This document shows positions 45,751 through 55,098 of a stretch of DNA of 64,000 nucleotides, in pieces (position 1 is the first letter of the stretch; the number at the start of each line of letters is the position of its first letter). The notes beneath the pieces are model-generated. The model saw only the letters and a program-made list of their open reading frames with translations, made no database searches and was not told the DNA's origin. The DNA lies in the NCBI GenBank assembly GCA_016462645.1, contig JAEMSX010000001.1, forward strand, positions 65,999 through 129,998, in the 5' to 3' direction. The stretch is from Thermoleophilaceae bacterium (GTDB lineage Bacteria > Actinomycetota > Thermoleophilia > Solirubrobacterales > JACPNS01). Position numbers and translations under genes: made by a program.

Positions 45751-46521
45751 ATGAACAGCAACACTCAAGAAGCCGCGGCCGTCGAGCAGTCGCCGAAGCA
45801 GCGTGAAAGGGCTCGAATCGCGGGCTGGCTGATGGCCGCGACGTTCGTCACGTCGATCCCGGCCGCGCTGTATCTCTACACGCCGGTGCTCAACGAGAGC
45901 ACCTACGTCCTCGGCGCGGGCGAAGACGCCCGCGTCACGCTCGGAGCCCTGCTCGAAATCCTCCTGATGATCGGCAACGTTGGCACCGCGGTCGTGATGT
46001 TCCCGATCCTCCGGCGCTACAGCGAGACGCTCTCGCTCAGTTACGTCGCCTCGCGCACGATCGAGTCGACGATCATCGGCGTCGGCGTGCTCAGCCTGCT
46101 CTCCATCCTGACCCTGCGGGACAACCTGGCGGCGTCGGTCGGCGCGGACAGCGGAGCACTCGACATCGCGGCGCAGAGCCTCGTCGCGATCCACGACTGG
46201 ACGTTCCTGCTCGGTCCGGGATTCTGCGTCGGAGTCAACGGCATCCTGCTCGGCTGGATGATGTATCGGACTGGGCTGATGCCGCGCAAGCTCGCGATGC
46301 TCGGCGTCATCGGCGGTCCGATGGTCTTCGCTTCGGCCATCTTCGTCCTGTTCGGCGTCTACGAACAGGATGGCCTGCACGCTCTGTTCACTGTCCCCGA
46401 GGCACTCTTCGAGCTGTCGTTCGCGATCTACCTGATCGTCAAGGGGTTCAAGGCTTCGCCGATCCTTGACGACTCGCGATATGCCGGTGAAGGCGGGGCG
46501 TCAGCTCCGGCCAATGCGTAA
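45751..46521 (+). CDS. DUF4386-like membrane protein
   Basis: ARIAGWLMAATFVTSIPAALYLYTPVL...; six or so TM segments. Confidence 0.75.
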   Translation: MNSNTQEAAAVEQSPKQRERARIAGWLMAATFVTSIPAALYLYTPVLNESTYVLGAGEDARVTLGALLEILLMIGNVGTAVVMFPILRRYSETLSLSYVASRTIESTIIGVGVLSLLSILTLRDNLAASVGADSGALDIAAQSLVAIHDWTFLLGPGFCVGVNGILLGWMMYRTGLMPRKLAMLGVIGGPMVFASAIFVLFGVYEQDGLHALFTVPEALFELSFAIYLIVKGFKASPILDDSRYAGEGGASAPANA

Positions 46522-48117
46522 CAGCCGCAGCGACCGGCTGGATGACCGGACGGCCTTCTGGCGCGACCCGAGCAGCACGGTGGACTTCACCATCAACCCC
46601 CGGCGAGCGCGCGAGACGAGTGCTCTGCCGGTGCGGTTGAGCGGCAGATAGATCCGCTGGGTGCGCCCTTCCGGAACTGAGATGATCGCTCGCCCTACTT
46701 GCGTTGTGCGCATGCGGCGGTACACACGGCGGCGTGCGGTCAGGATCACCTCGCCCTTGCAGGGATCGCCGGTGCACTTGACCTTCAGAAGCGCGCGCCC
46801 GCGGCGGTCGAGCTTGACGCGAGAAGTGAGAACAACGGCCTTCGCGCGGCCGGCGGCAGTCGGTTTGGTGGCCGGTGGTACGGGGGTCGTCGGAGTTGTG
46901 GCGGGCGGAGTCGGTGCCGGAGTGGGCGTCGCCGAGCCGACGCATCCGGAGACCTGCGGCCCCGAATCGGAATCGATCGTGACGCGCATCGTCGTGACTC
47001 CGGAGTCCAGCCCGGCCTGGACCTGCGACGGGCCGACATCTGAGAAAGAGAATCCGTAGGAGTCGGAGTACTGATTGATGATCTGCGCGTACTGGTGGAA
47101 GTACGGGGAGAACGCCGGGGGCGTGTTCCAGGCGGCTGCGAACGGCGGCTGGCGGTTCCAGTCGGCGCTGGCGTTTCCGTACTTGCCGCCCCAGTAGCCG
47201 AGCGCGAAGCCGGCTGCGATGTCGCGGTAGATCACGGCGTAGACGTCGTTGTCGGCGACCGCGGCCGGAGCGCCGCCGACGGTGTAGTTGCCGTTGCCGC
47301 TGTAGACGCCCCCCAGCAGGGCGGCGCCGGTGATCGCCAACGGTGCGCCGGCGACGGTCGGGTTGGAAGTGTTCGAAGGCGTTGTGATCGTGCCGTTGAG
47401 GGTGATCGATCCGTCGGGCCCGAAGGTGCCGGTGTAGTTGGTCGTCTGCAACGGATTGCCGAAGAAGGTGCTGTTGACCGTGATCGTCTTGCCTGACATC
47501 GACGCCAGATACCCGGTCATCTGCGGGTAGGTCGCCGGCGGACTGATCTGCGGCGAAAGGAAGCGCGAAAACCCGCCCGTCGCGGTGTTGATCTGCGCGC
47601 CGGACACGCCGGCGATCGCTTGGAGCTTGGGCAGGATCGTGTTGGTGTGACAACGGAAAGCGAGCGACTCGAGCACGTTGGCGTTCGCGTCGAGCGTCTG
47701 GACGTCGATCGGGATTCCGAAGAAGTCGACTGAGGTCAGGTTCACCACGCCCGGGTTGGTGAATTCGATCTTGTCATTGCGCACCGGGTAGTCCATCGGT
47801 TCGGCCGGGCCGACGCCCTGGCCGTAGGAGACAAACAGCCGGCCGGCGGTGATGTCGCCGAGCGTGAAGCTGTTGTTGCTCAGCGCGCTCAGCTGGACCG
47901 GGGTGTCCGCGACCATCTGACCATCGGCGCTTGAGCCGTTGTGCAGCGTCAGCCAGACGTTGTCGTCGGTCTGGGCCGAGTTGTTCACGACCTCAACGTT
48001 GATCGGCGGGTTTGCGCTCGCGGCGTCGGCGGCGGCCGAGGCCAGCAGCGCGGAGCAGAAGAGAATGAGGCCGAGGATGAGCGCGCGCCGGTGCGCCAGG
48101 CCGATGCGGATGGTCAT
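46501..48117 (-). CDS. secreted GH64/thaumatin-like (beta-1,3-glucanase-like) protein
   Basis: NVWLTLHNGSS...DYPVRNDKIEFTNPGVVNLTSVDFFGIPIDVQTL; signal peptide. Confidence 0.5.
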   Translation of the reverse strand: MTIRIGLAHRRALILGLILFCSALLASAAADAASANPPINVEVVNNSAQTDDNVWLTLHNGSSADGQMVADTPVQLSALSNNSFTLGDITAGRLFVSYGQGVGPAEPMDYPVRNDKIEFTNPGVVNLTSVDFFGIPIDVQTLDANANVLESLAFRCHTNTILPKLQAIAGVSGAQINTATGGFSRFLSPQISPPATYPQMTGYLASMSGKTITVNSTFFGNPLQTTNYTGTFGPDGSITLNGTITTPSNTSNPTVAGAPLAITGAALLGGVYSGNGNYTVGGAPAAVADNDVYAVIYRDIAAGFALGYWGGKYGNASADWNRQPPFAAAWNTPPAFSPYFHQYAQIINQYSDSYGFSFSDVGPSQVQAGLDSGVTTMRVTIDSDSGPQVSGCVGSATPTPAPTPPATTPTTPVPPATKPTAAGRAKAVVLTSRVKLDRRGRALLKVKCTGDPCKGEVILTARRRVYRRMRTTQVGRAIISVPEGRTQRIYLPLNRTGRALVSRARRGLMVKSTVLLGSRQKAVRSSSRSLRLLRIGRS

Positions 48118-48216
48118 TGCTCGACTATCGGTGCGGTGCCGGGCCGGCTGAAGGATCCGCCGGCTCGCTGGATCGGCCGTCCACTGAAGGCCCCATCGCC
48201 GTCAGTCTGCGAAGCA

Positions 48217-48289
48217 AGCCGACGCGCGGATTCGAACCGCGGACCCCTTCATTACGAGTGAAGTGCTCTACCAACTGAGCTACGTCGGC
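48217..48289 (-). tRNA. tRNA-Thr (anticodon CGT)
   Basis: Minus-strand cloverleaf GCCGACG...CTTCA-CTCGTAA-TGAAG...CGCGG-TTCGAAT-CCGCG-CGTCGGC. Confidence 0.93.
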
Positions 48290-48352
48290 GCGTGGAATGA
48301 GGTATCGGCAGAAGCCGCCAATCCCCAAGCGCCCGCAAATAGTAATCGCCCG

Positions 48353-48721
48353 TCAGCGGCCGCGAAATTTCTGCATCGCGCGGCGGTCGCGCTTGGTTGG
48401 GCGACCCGCGCCGGCGTCTCGTTCGGCGACACGGGGATTGAACTCGCGCTTGCGGGGTTCGGGCGGCGGAGAGTGATCGATGAAGCACTCCGCCGCCAGA
48501 GCCGCGCCGACGCGCTTCTCGATCAGGCGAACCACCTCGAGCACGCGCTCACGATCGCCAACTCGCGCGACGACCCGATCGCCGACGCGCACCGATGAAG
48601 CCGGTTTGACCGATCGATCGTTCACGCGAACTTTCCCGCCGGCGCACGCATCCGAAGCGTCACCGCGCGTCTTGAAGACGCGCACCGCGACCAGCCAGCG
48701 ATCAACTCGAACCGATTCCAT
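48353..48721 (-). CDS. S4 domain RNA-binding protein (Hsp15-like)
   Basis: VRVDRWLVAVRVFKTRGDASDACAGGKVRVNDRSVKPASSVRVGDRV. Confidence 0.88.
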   Translation of the reverse strand: MESVRVDRWLVAVRVFKTRGDASDACAGGKVRVNDRSVKPASSVRVGDRVVARVGDRERVLEVVRLIEKRVGAALAAECFIDHSPPPEPRKREFNPRVAERDAGAGRPTKRDRRAMQKFRGR

Positions 48722-48890
48722 CGCGGCGATTCTCGCACCGCCCCAACCCCACGGCTACCTACTACTCAGTTATGCTGCCCGACAAGGATCGCGCGGATGG
48801 GGAGTCTGCGCAGGCGCTTGAGTCCGCTCAAGATTCGGCGCCACAAACAAATGCACGGACGCTCGGCTCGGCTTGTCCTTAGGGGGACTG

Positions 48891-51800
48891 ATGACTACTC
48901 GGATCGATGCTGTGCGCATTCGCGCATGCCTCACCTTCGCGCTCACGCTCGCATTCTTCGCATTTGTCGGCACCGGCCAAGCGGCCGCGGCTGACTTCAC
49001 CTGGTCGAGCAGTGTCTCGACCACGCAGGCGGGCGGGCACCCGAACCTCACCCTCAACTACGCGAGTTCGAGCACCCAGTCGCTCACCCGCCTCGACGTG
49101 GATCTCCCGCAGGGCATGATGCACCGCAACCGCCTCTCCGGCGCCTGCAGCAATCCGCTCTACCTTGCGGACAACTGCCCGGCCGGCTCGACGCTCGGCA
49201 CCGTCTCTGCCCGGATCGTCGTGGCGCGCGTGCCGGTCACCGTTGCCGGCACGATCTACCAACTGGCTGAACCCACCGGCGACGCCGACGCGACGTTCGG
49301 CATCGTCCTGCGCCCGCCCCTTTCCGCCCTTGGACTGACCGGCAAGATCTTCGTGCGCAACCAGATCAGCTTCACCAACGGTGGCGGACTGCGCAGCTCA
49401 CTGGTCGGTCCGCTGGACTCGGTCACTGTGCTCGGCGCCACGCTCCCCTCGCGCATCTCGCAGCTTCGCCTGACCTACAACGCGCAGACGCCCACGGGCG
49501 GCCTCGCGCTGATCAGCAACCCGACCGGCTGCAAGTCGCAGGCCTTCACGGTGCGCGGCACGTTCTCCGACGGCTCCACGCGCGACCACAGCTCCAGCTT
49601 CACCACCACGGGCTGCCCGGCCGTGCCGTTCGCCCCGACGGCCGGCGCTGAACTGGACAACAACTTCGCCGGTGAGCGCTCGAGCTTCGCGCTGCTGCTC
49701 GGCAACAACGGATCGAGCTCCGTTTCCGCGCTGCACGCCGGCCACGTGGTCGTGATCGGTCACGACTTCTCAGAGGTCGGCGAGTTCGACTTCGAGCAGA
49801 TTGACGGTGGCGTGCTCTGCAGCGACGGCTCGATCTCGACTCCTGAAGGCTGCCCGGCAGCCAGCCAGCTGGGCGAGATATCCGCAGACATCGAAGGCTT
49901 TGGCACGGTAACGGGCAAGACGTTCGCGACCTTCTCGCCGGGCCACAAGACGATCAGCGAGATCACCCTTCGTCAGGGCGTGACGGTTCGCTTCGCCGGT
50001 GAGATCGGCGGAGCAGACAAGTCCACGATCAGCTTCACCGGTCTGCCCCAGTTGCCGATCACTGCGTTCCGCTTCCGCGCAACCAAGCCGATCCTCAGGC
50101 TCAACAACACCTGCGCGATTCGACTGACGCGTATGTCCTCGCACACCTTCGGCGACGGACACGCGGTGAACCAGGTCGCGATCCCCGCCGCCGAATGCAG
50201 GCCACCGGCCGCGCCGACGATCACCGACGGCCCGGACCGCGGCATCACGATCAACACCTCGCACGTTGAGTACCGCTTCACCGGGAAGGAGGTCGACACG
50301 GCCTGGGAGTGCGCGATCGACGACGGGCCCTTCGCGGCCTGCGCCTCACCGTTTGTCGATGACTGGCAGGGCGAGGGCGCGCACTCATTCTCCGTGCGCG
50401 GGGTGCGCGGCGGCCTCACCGGACCGGCGACCACCGCCACGTTCTCGATCGACACGATTCCGCCGACCGTCAGTTTCGTCGGCGATGAGTACACCGACGC
50501 AGACGGTGACGGCGTCGCAGACAAGCCCTTCCGGCCCGATGACTTCGAATTCACGTTCGACGTCGCCGACGACGGCTCGGGGCTGAACTTCGACAAGCTC
50601 GACGCCGCCTTCCAGAGCGCCAGCGACCCGGACGCGCCATCCACGCGCAGCGTCAAGCAGCCCCGCCCGCACACTCAGGGTCACGTGCAGGTCGGCGGGG
50701 CTGCGCTCGCGCCGCCCGGCCCCGGAACCGCCACGGCAACAGCTGTCGACCTTGCCGGAAACGCCACAACGATCGCAATCGGACTGATCATCGACAGCGA
50801 GCCGCCGGAGGTCGTGATCAACGAGCGGCGCGCGCATTTCACAGACGCGTCAAACGCCGAGGTTCCGATCGAAATCAGTGACGACAGCCTGAAGTACCCG
50901 CAGGGCGAGGTCACCGCGGAATGCGAGCGCAAGGGCTGGGACGGCACCGTGAAGGGCAGCGCGAAGATCGTCACCGACCGCGACACCGGGCGATCGAAGG
51001 GCTTCTGTTCGTTCACGGATGTTCCCGAGGGCAGCTTCAAGGTCACCGTGCGCGGCTGGGATCCGGTCAAGAAGGAGTCCGTTGCCGAAGGCGACCTGAT
51101 CGTCGATCGCTCGCCGCCGGAGATCAAGTTCACCAATCCTGAAGACGCTGACGCAGACAACGATGGCTTCGCCGACGGGCGCTTCCGCCCGGCTTCCTTC
51201 GAAGTCCCCGCCGAGTTCGTCGATGACGGCAGCGGGGTCGATCCCGACGGCTCGACGTGTCGCGGCAAGGGGATCGTGAAGGGCATCGGCGGCACAGTCA
51301 CGCCCAATGGCATGACCTGCACTCTCGAGGGACTGCCCGATGGCGACGTCGAGGTGGAGTTCGCCGCGCGCAACTACGTCGGCACGGTCACGATCGTCAA
51401 GCGCAGCTTCACCGTGGACACCACCGGGCCGACGCTGAGCTTCGTCGAACCCGGCGACCTTGACGCCGACGGCGACGGCTTCGCCGATGAGCGCTACCGC
51501 GCGGCGCAGATCGACTTTGAGGTGCGTGCCGACGACCCCGGCAGCGGTGTCGACCCGAACTCCGGCGCCTGCCGCGTCACGCCGCGCAAGGGCGGAGTGG
51601 TCACCGGCACCATCATCATCAACAACGGGAGCCTGCGCTGCTCGTTCGCGGATCTGCCCGACGGAGATGCGGACGTCGAGATCCGCGCTGCGGACCATCG
51701 GGGTCACGTGACCGTGTTGAAGGCCGCGGTGACGGTCGACACGACGCCGCCGGCCATGAGCTTCGTCGACCCCGGCGACCTTGACGCCGACGGCGACGGT

Positions 51801-52439
51801 TTCTCCGACAACCGCGTGCGCGCGGCGCGAATCGGCTTTGAGGTCCTCGTCGAGGATCAGGGCAGCGGCGTCGACTCGAACTCCGGCGCCTGCGTCGCCA
51901 AGCCGCGCAAGGGCGGCGTGATCACCGGCAGCGTGATCATCAGCAACGGAAACCTGCGCTGCTCGCTCGAGAACCTGCCCGACGGAGACACCGACATCGA
52001 GATCCGCGCTGCGGACCATCGCGGCCATGTGACCGTGCTGAAGGCCGCCGTGACGGTCGAGTCGCCGCCACCGCCGGTCGATCCGGTCCTCACGATCACG
52101 GCGCCCTCATCGGGCCAGTCGATCACCCAGGGCAGCAGCATGATGATCGGCTTCTCAATGGTGGGGACCGGCCCGTTCACCTACCGGTGCGCGGTCGACA
52201 ACATCATCGTGCTGGCAAGCTGCGTCTCGGGAGCGTCGATCAGCACCGCCGGCATGAGCACCGGCACCCATATCTTGAAGGTCGTCGCTTATGACGCCGT
52301 CGGGAGCTACGAAGCCACTCGCGCGTTCAACATCGTCGCGGACGACAGCCCGCCGGTCTGCGCCGCGATCTACCCGCCGCCGCCCGGCTGCCCGGGCTAC
52401 ATCCCGCCCGGCGGAGGTGGCGTGATCACGCTGCCGTAG
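48891..52439 (+). CDS. large secreted repeat protein with two-Cys modules and DxDxDG-containing tandem repeats
   Basis: Start ATG 48891 with AGGGGGA; signal peptide; SVSTTQAGGHPNLTL; tandem TLSFVEPGDLDADGDGFADE units. Confidence 0.85.
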   Translation: MTTRIDAVRIRACLTFALTLAFFAFVGTGQAAAADFTWSSSVSTTQAGGHPNLTLNYASSSTQSLTRLDVDLPQGMMHRNRLSGACSNPLYLADNCPAGSTLGTVSARIVVARVPVTVAGTIYQLAEPTGDADATFGIVLRPPLSALGLTGKIFVRNQISFTNGGGLRSSLVGPLDSVTVLGATLPSRISQLRLTYNAQTPTGGLALISNPTGCKSQAFTVRGTFSDGSTRDHSSSFTTTGCPAVPFAPTAGAELDNNFAGERSSFALLLGNNGSSSVSALHAGHVVVIGHDFSEVGEFDFEQIDGGVLCSDGSISTPEGCPAASQLGEISADIEGFGTVTGKTFATFSPGHKTISEITLRQGVTVRFAGEIGGADKSTISFTGLPQLPITAFRFRATKPILRLNNTCAIRLTRMSSHTFGDGHAVNQVAIPAAECRPPAAPTITDGPDRGITINTSHVEYRFTGKEVDTAWECAIDDGPFAACASPFVDDWQGEGAHSFSVRGVRGGLTGPATTATFSIDTIPPTVSFVGDEYTDADGDGVADKPFRPDDFEFTFDVADDGSGLNFDKLDAAFQSASDPDAPSTRSVKQPRPHTQGHVQVGGAALAPPGPGTATATAVDLAGNATTIAIGLIIDSEPPEVVINERRAHFTDASNAEVPIEISDDSLKYPQGEVTAECERKGWDGTVKGSAKIVTDRDTGRSKGFCSFTDVPEGSFKVTVRGWDPVKKESVAEGDLIVDRSPPEIKFTNPEDADADNDGFADGRFRPASFEVPAEFVDDGSGVDPDGSTCRGKGIVKGIGGTVTPNGMTCTLEGLPDGDVEVEFAARNYVGTVTIVKRSFTVDTTGPTLSFVEPGDLDADGDGFADERYRAAQIDFEVRADDPGSGVDPNSGACRVTPRKGGVVTGTIIINNGSLRCSFADLPDGDADVEIRAADHRGHVTVLKAAVTVDTTPPAMSFVDPGDLDADGDGFSDNRVRAARIGFEVLVEDQGSGVDSNSGACVAKPRKGGVITGSVIISNGNLRCSLENLPDGDTDIEIRAADHRGHVTVLKAAVTVESPPPPVDPVLTITAPSSGQSITQGSSMMIGFSMVGTGPFTYRCAVDNIIVLASCVSGASISTAGMSTGTHILKVVAYDAVGSYEATRAFNIVADDSPPVCAAIYPPPPGCPGYIPPGGGGVITLP
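51129..52070 (+). repeat. three tandem ~104-107-codon protein repeats (two at exact 321-bp period)
   Basis: Units start near 51129, 51438 and 51759; the last two are highly similar at DNA level. Confidence 0.85.
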
Positions 52440-52449
52440 GCTGCGATGG

Positions 52450-53043
52450 ATGCAGAACGCCAGCCGATCCCGCCTTGAGCTCCTCGTCGGAGTCTCTGCG
52501 CTGGGTTTCTCCGTTCTCTATCTCGCTTCAGACATCATCGAGGCCGCTCAGGGGGAGTTCTCGGTGGGCCAGCTCTGGCTCACGCTGATCGCCGAGCTCG
52601 CGATCCCCTTCTTCGTCTTCGGCCTCTACTGGATCAGGCGAAGCGAGTTCGGCCCGATTGGGACGTTCAGCGCCTATCTCTACGCATACGCCTACGTCTT
52701 CTTCACCTTCACCGTCGCCTACGCGCTGATCGACGACACGCCCGACTACGAAACGCTCAGCGACGACCTCGCCCCATGGATGCTGATCCACGGCGCGATC
52801 ATGCTCGTCGCGGGAATTGGATTCGGCTACTCGATCATCAAGAGCCGGCCGTATCCGCGCTGGACCGGGATCGCGCTGATCGCGGGCGTCGTTCTCGTGA
52901 GCGCGACGCAGGGCGCGCCTGTCGGGATCGAACTCGTGGCCGCCGCTGCGCGCGACCTCGCATTCGCCGGAATGGGCCTGTCGCTCCTTCTGACCCAGCC
53001 GGAGAGACGCGCCGCGGCCAGATCACATAGCTTGAAACCGTGA
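52450..53043 (+). CDS. hypothetical membrane protein
   Basis: Multiple predicted TM segments, GC-rich coding composition, operonic overlap with the next gene. Confidence 0.65.
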   Translation: MQNASRSRLELLVGVSALGFSVLYLASDIIEAAQGEFSVGQLWLTLIAELAIPFFVFGLYWIRRSEFGPIGTFSAYLYAYAYVFFTFTVAYALIDDTPDYETLSDDLAPWMLIHGAIMLVAGIGFGYSIIKSRPYPRWTGIALIAGVVLVSATQGAPVGIELVAAAARDLAFAGMGLSLLLTQPERRAAARSHSLKP

Positions 53044-53354
53044 ACGATTCAGACGAGAACACCGCCGCGAAGCGCTCGACGGGCACGGCCGCGCCGTTCA
53101 ACATCGCCTGGTTGATCTTCTTTGGCCTGCTGATCTTCTCGCCCGGCACGCTTGATGACATCTGGAACTGGGTTCAGGACCTCGCGACGGTCTGGGAAGT
53201 CGTGATCTGGCTCCTGACGCTGCCGTACATGCTCGCGCTCGCGATCTGGGAGTCGGACTGGCAGACCTGGATCCGGATCGTCCTTGTGGTTCTGATCGCG
53301 CTGATCTGGACCGGGATGACGAACTCGCCAAAGCCGGCCGGGCGCAAGGACTGA
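53040..53354 (+). CDS. hypothetical membrane protein
   Basis: 104 aa, TM segments, ATG overlaps the previous stop. Confidence 0.6.
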   Translation: MNDSDENTAAKRSTGTAAPFNIAWLIFFGLLIFSPGTLDDIWNWVQDLATVWEVVIWLLTLPYMLALAIWESDWQTWIRIVLVVLIALIWTGMTNSPKPAGRKD

Positions 53355-53358
53355 ACTG

Positions 53359-54330
53359 GTGCGCGCGATGGAGTTCAGGGCGGTTGGCCGGCCGCTCGAA
53401 CCGGTCGATCGCGATGCGCCGGTTGCCGGCGTCGATCAGCTCCTTCTGACCGTCGAAGCCTGCGGCGTCTGTCGCACCGATCTCCACCTGATTGACGGTG
53501 AAGTCGCGATCGCCGACCCGCCGCGGATTCTCGGTCACCAGATCGTCGGACGCGCGATCGACGGCCGGCGCTTCGGCGTCCCGTGGCTCGGCTGGACCTG
53601 CGGCGCATGCAAGTACTGCACGAGCGGTCGCGAGAATCTCTGCCCGCAAGCGCAGTTCACCGGCTGCGACATCGACGGGGGCTTCGCCGAGCAGACAGTT
53701 GTCGACAAGCGCTACGCCTTCCCGCTTCCGGACGACGCAGGCGCGGCCGACCTCGCCCCGCTGCTCTGCGCGGGGCTGATCGGCTATCGCTGCCTGCGCA
53801 TGTGTGGCGACGCGCAGCGCCTCGGAATCTACGGCTTCGGTGCGGCCGCGCACTTGATCACCCAGGTCGCCGTGCACCAGGGCCGGGAGGTCTACGCCTT
53901 CACCCGCGCCGGCGACGACGCGGCGCAGTCGGACGCGCGCGAGCTCGGGGCAGTCTGGGCTGGGGGCTCCGAGGAGCGACCGCCGGACGAGCTCGACGCG
54001 GCGATCATCTTCGCCCCGGTCGGCGCGCTGGTCCCGCTGGCGCTCGCGGCGATCGCGCCCGGCGGCACGGTCGTCTGCGGCGGGATCCACATGAGCGAGA
54101 TTCCCGCCTTCAGCTACGACCTGCTCTGGGGAGAGCGACAGCTTCGATCCGTGGCCAATCTCACGCGCCTCGACGGCGAGGAGTTCCTCGAGCTCGCGCC
54201 GAGCATTCCGGTTGTGAGCAAGACGACGATCTACTCGCTTGACCAGACCAACGAGGCTCTGGCCGACCTGCGAGCCGGCAACTTCACCGGCTCCGCGGTG
54301 ATCGTTCCCGGCACCCCCATGAGCCCGTAA
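53359..54330 (+). CDS. zinc-dependent alcohol dehydrogenase family protein
   Basis: CGVCRTDLHLIDGE; GHQIVGRA; CGACKYCTSGRENLCPQAQFTGCDIDGGFAEQ. Confidence 0.92.
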   Translation: MRAMEFRAVGRPLEPVDRDAPVAGVDQLLLTVEACGVCRTDLHLIDGEVAIADPPRILGHQIVGRAIDGRRFGVPWLGWTCGACKYCTSGRENLCPQAQFTGCDIDGGFAEQTVVDKRYAFPLPDDAGAADLAPLLCAGLIGYRCLRMCGDAQRLGIYGFGAAAHLITQVAVHQGREVYAFTRAGDDAAQSDARELGAVWAGGSEERPPDELDAAIIFAPVGALVPLALAAIAPGGTVVCGGIHMSEIPAFSYDLLWGERQLRSVANLTRLDGEEFLELAPSIPVVSKTTIYSLDQTNEALADLRAGNFTGSAVIVPGTPMSP

Positions 54331-54339
54331 GCTGACTCC

Positions 54340-55098
54340 ATGCCCGAAGTGAAGTACGAACGCGTCGGAGCCGCGGCAATCGTCACGATCAACCGCCCCG
54401 AACGACGCAACGCCGTCGACGGCGCGACGGCCGATCAGCTGCAGGCCGCCTACGAGCAGTTCGTCGCCGACGACGACGCGCTGTGCATGGTGCTGACCGG
54501 CGCGGGCGGCGAAGCATTCTGCGCGGGCGCCGACCTGAAGGCGCTCGACTCCTACGGCCCGCGCATCCTTGCCGGCAGCGACCCGATGGGGTTCACGCGT
54601 CAGACCAGCCCGAAGCCCACGATCGCCGCGATCAGCGGTTGGGCACTCGCGGGCGGATTTGAGCTTGCGCTGTGGTGCGACCTGCGGATCTGCGCCGAAG
54701 GGACGACGTTCGGCTTTCCCGAACGACGCTGGGGCGTCCCGTTGATCGACGGCGGTACTCAGCGGATCGCCCGCGTGGTCGGCCTCGGACGCGCGCTTGA
54801 CCTGGTGCTGACCGGAAGGATGGTCGAGCTTGACGAGGCCGAATCGATCGGCCTGGTCACGCGGCGGGTGCCGAAGGGCGAGCACCTGAACGCGGCGCTC
54901 GAGCTGGCCCAGCAGCTCGCGCAGTTCCCACCGGAGACGATGCTGGCCGACCGCGCGTCGCTGCTGGCGGGATTCGGTCGACCACTCGAGGAAGGCCTTC
55001 AGCTCGAAGCCGAGGCCGGACTCAAGACGCTCGAAGTCGCGATGAAGGGCGCGGAGCGATTTGCGGGCGGCGCCGGACGCGGCGGCGCGGGCGTCTAA
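54340..55098 (+). CDS. enoyl-CoA hydratase/isomerase family protein
   Basis: IVTINRPERRNAVDG; GEAFCAGADLKAL; PTIAAISGWALAGGFELALWCDLRI. Confidence 0.92.
   Translation: MPEVKYERVGAAAIVTINRPERRNAVDGATADQLQAAYEQFVADDDALCMVLTGAGGEAFCAGADLKALDSYGPRILAGSDPMGFTRQTSPKPTIAAISGWALAGGFELALWCDLRICAEGTTFGFPERRWGVPLIDGGTQRIARVVGLGRALDLVLTGRMVELDEAESIGLVTRRVPKGEHLNAALELAQQLAQFPPETMLADRASLLAGFGRPLEEGLQLEAEAGLKTLEVAMKGAERFAGGAGRGGAGV

Noticed and set aside
45628-46380. N-terminal 250-aa extension of the TetR ORF (44929-46380)
   Set aside because: Overlaps the DUF4386 gene and the operator array; low-complexity shadow sequence, so start moved to 45627
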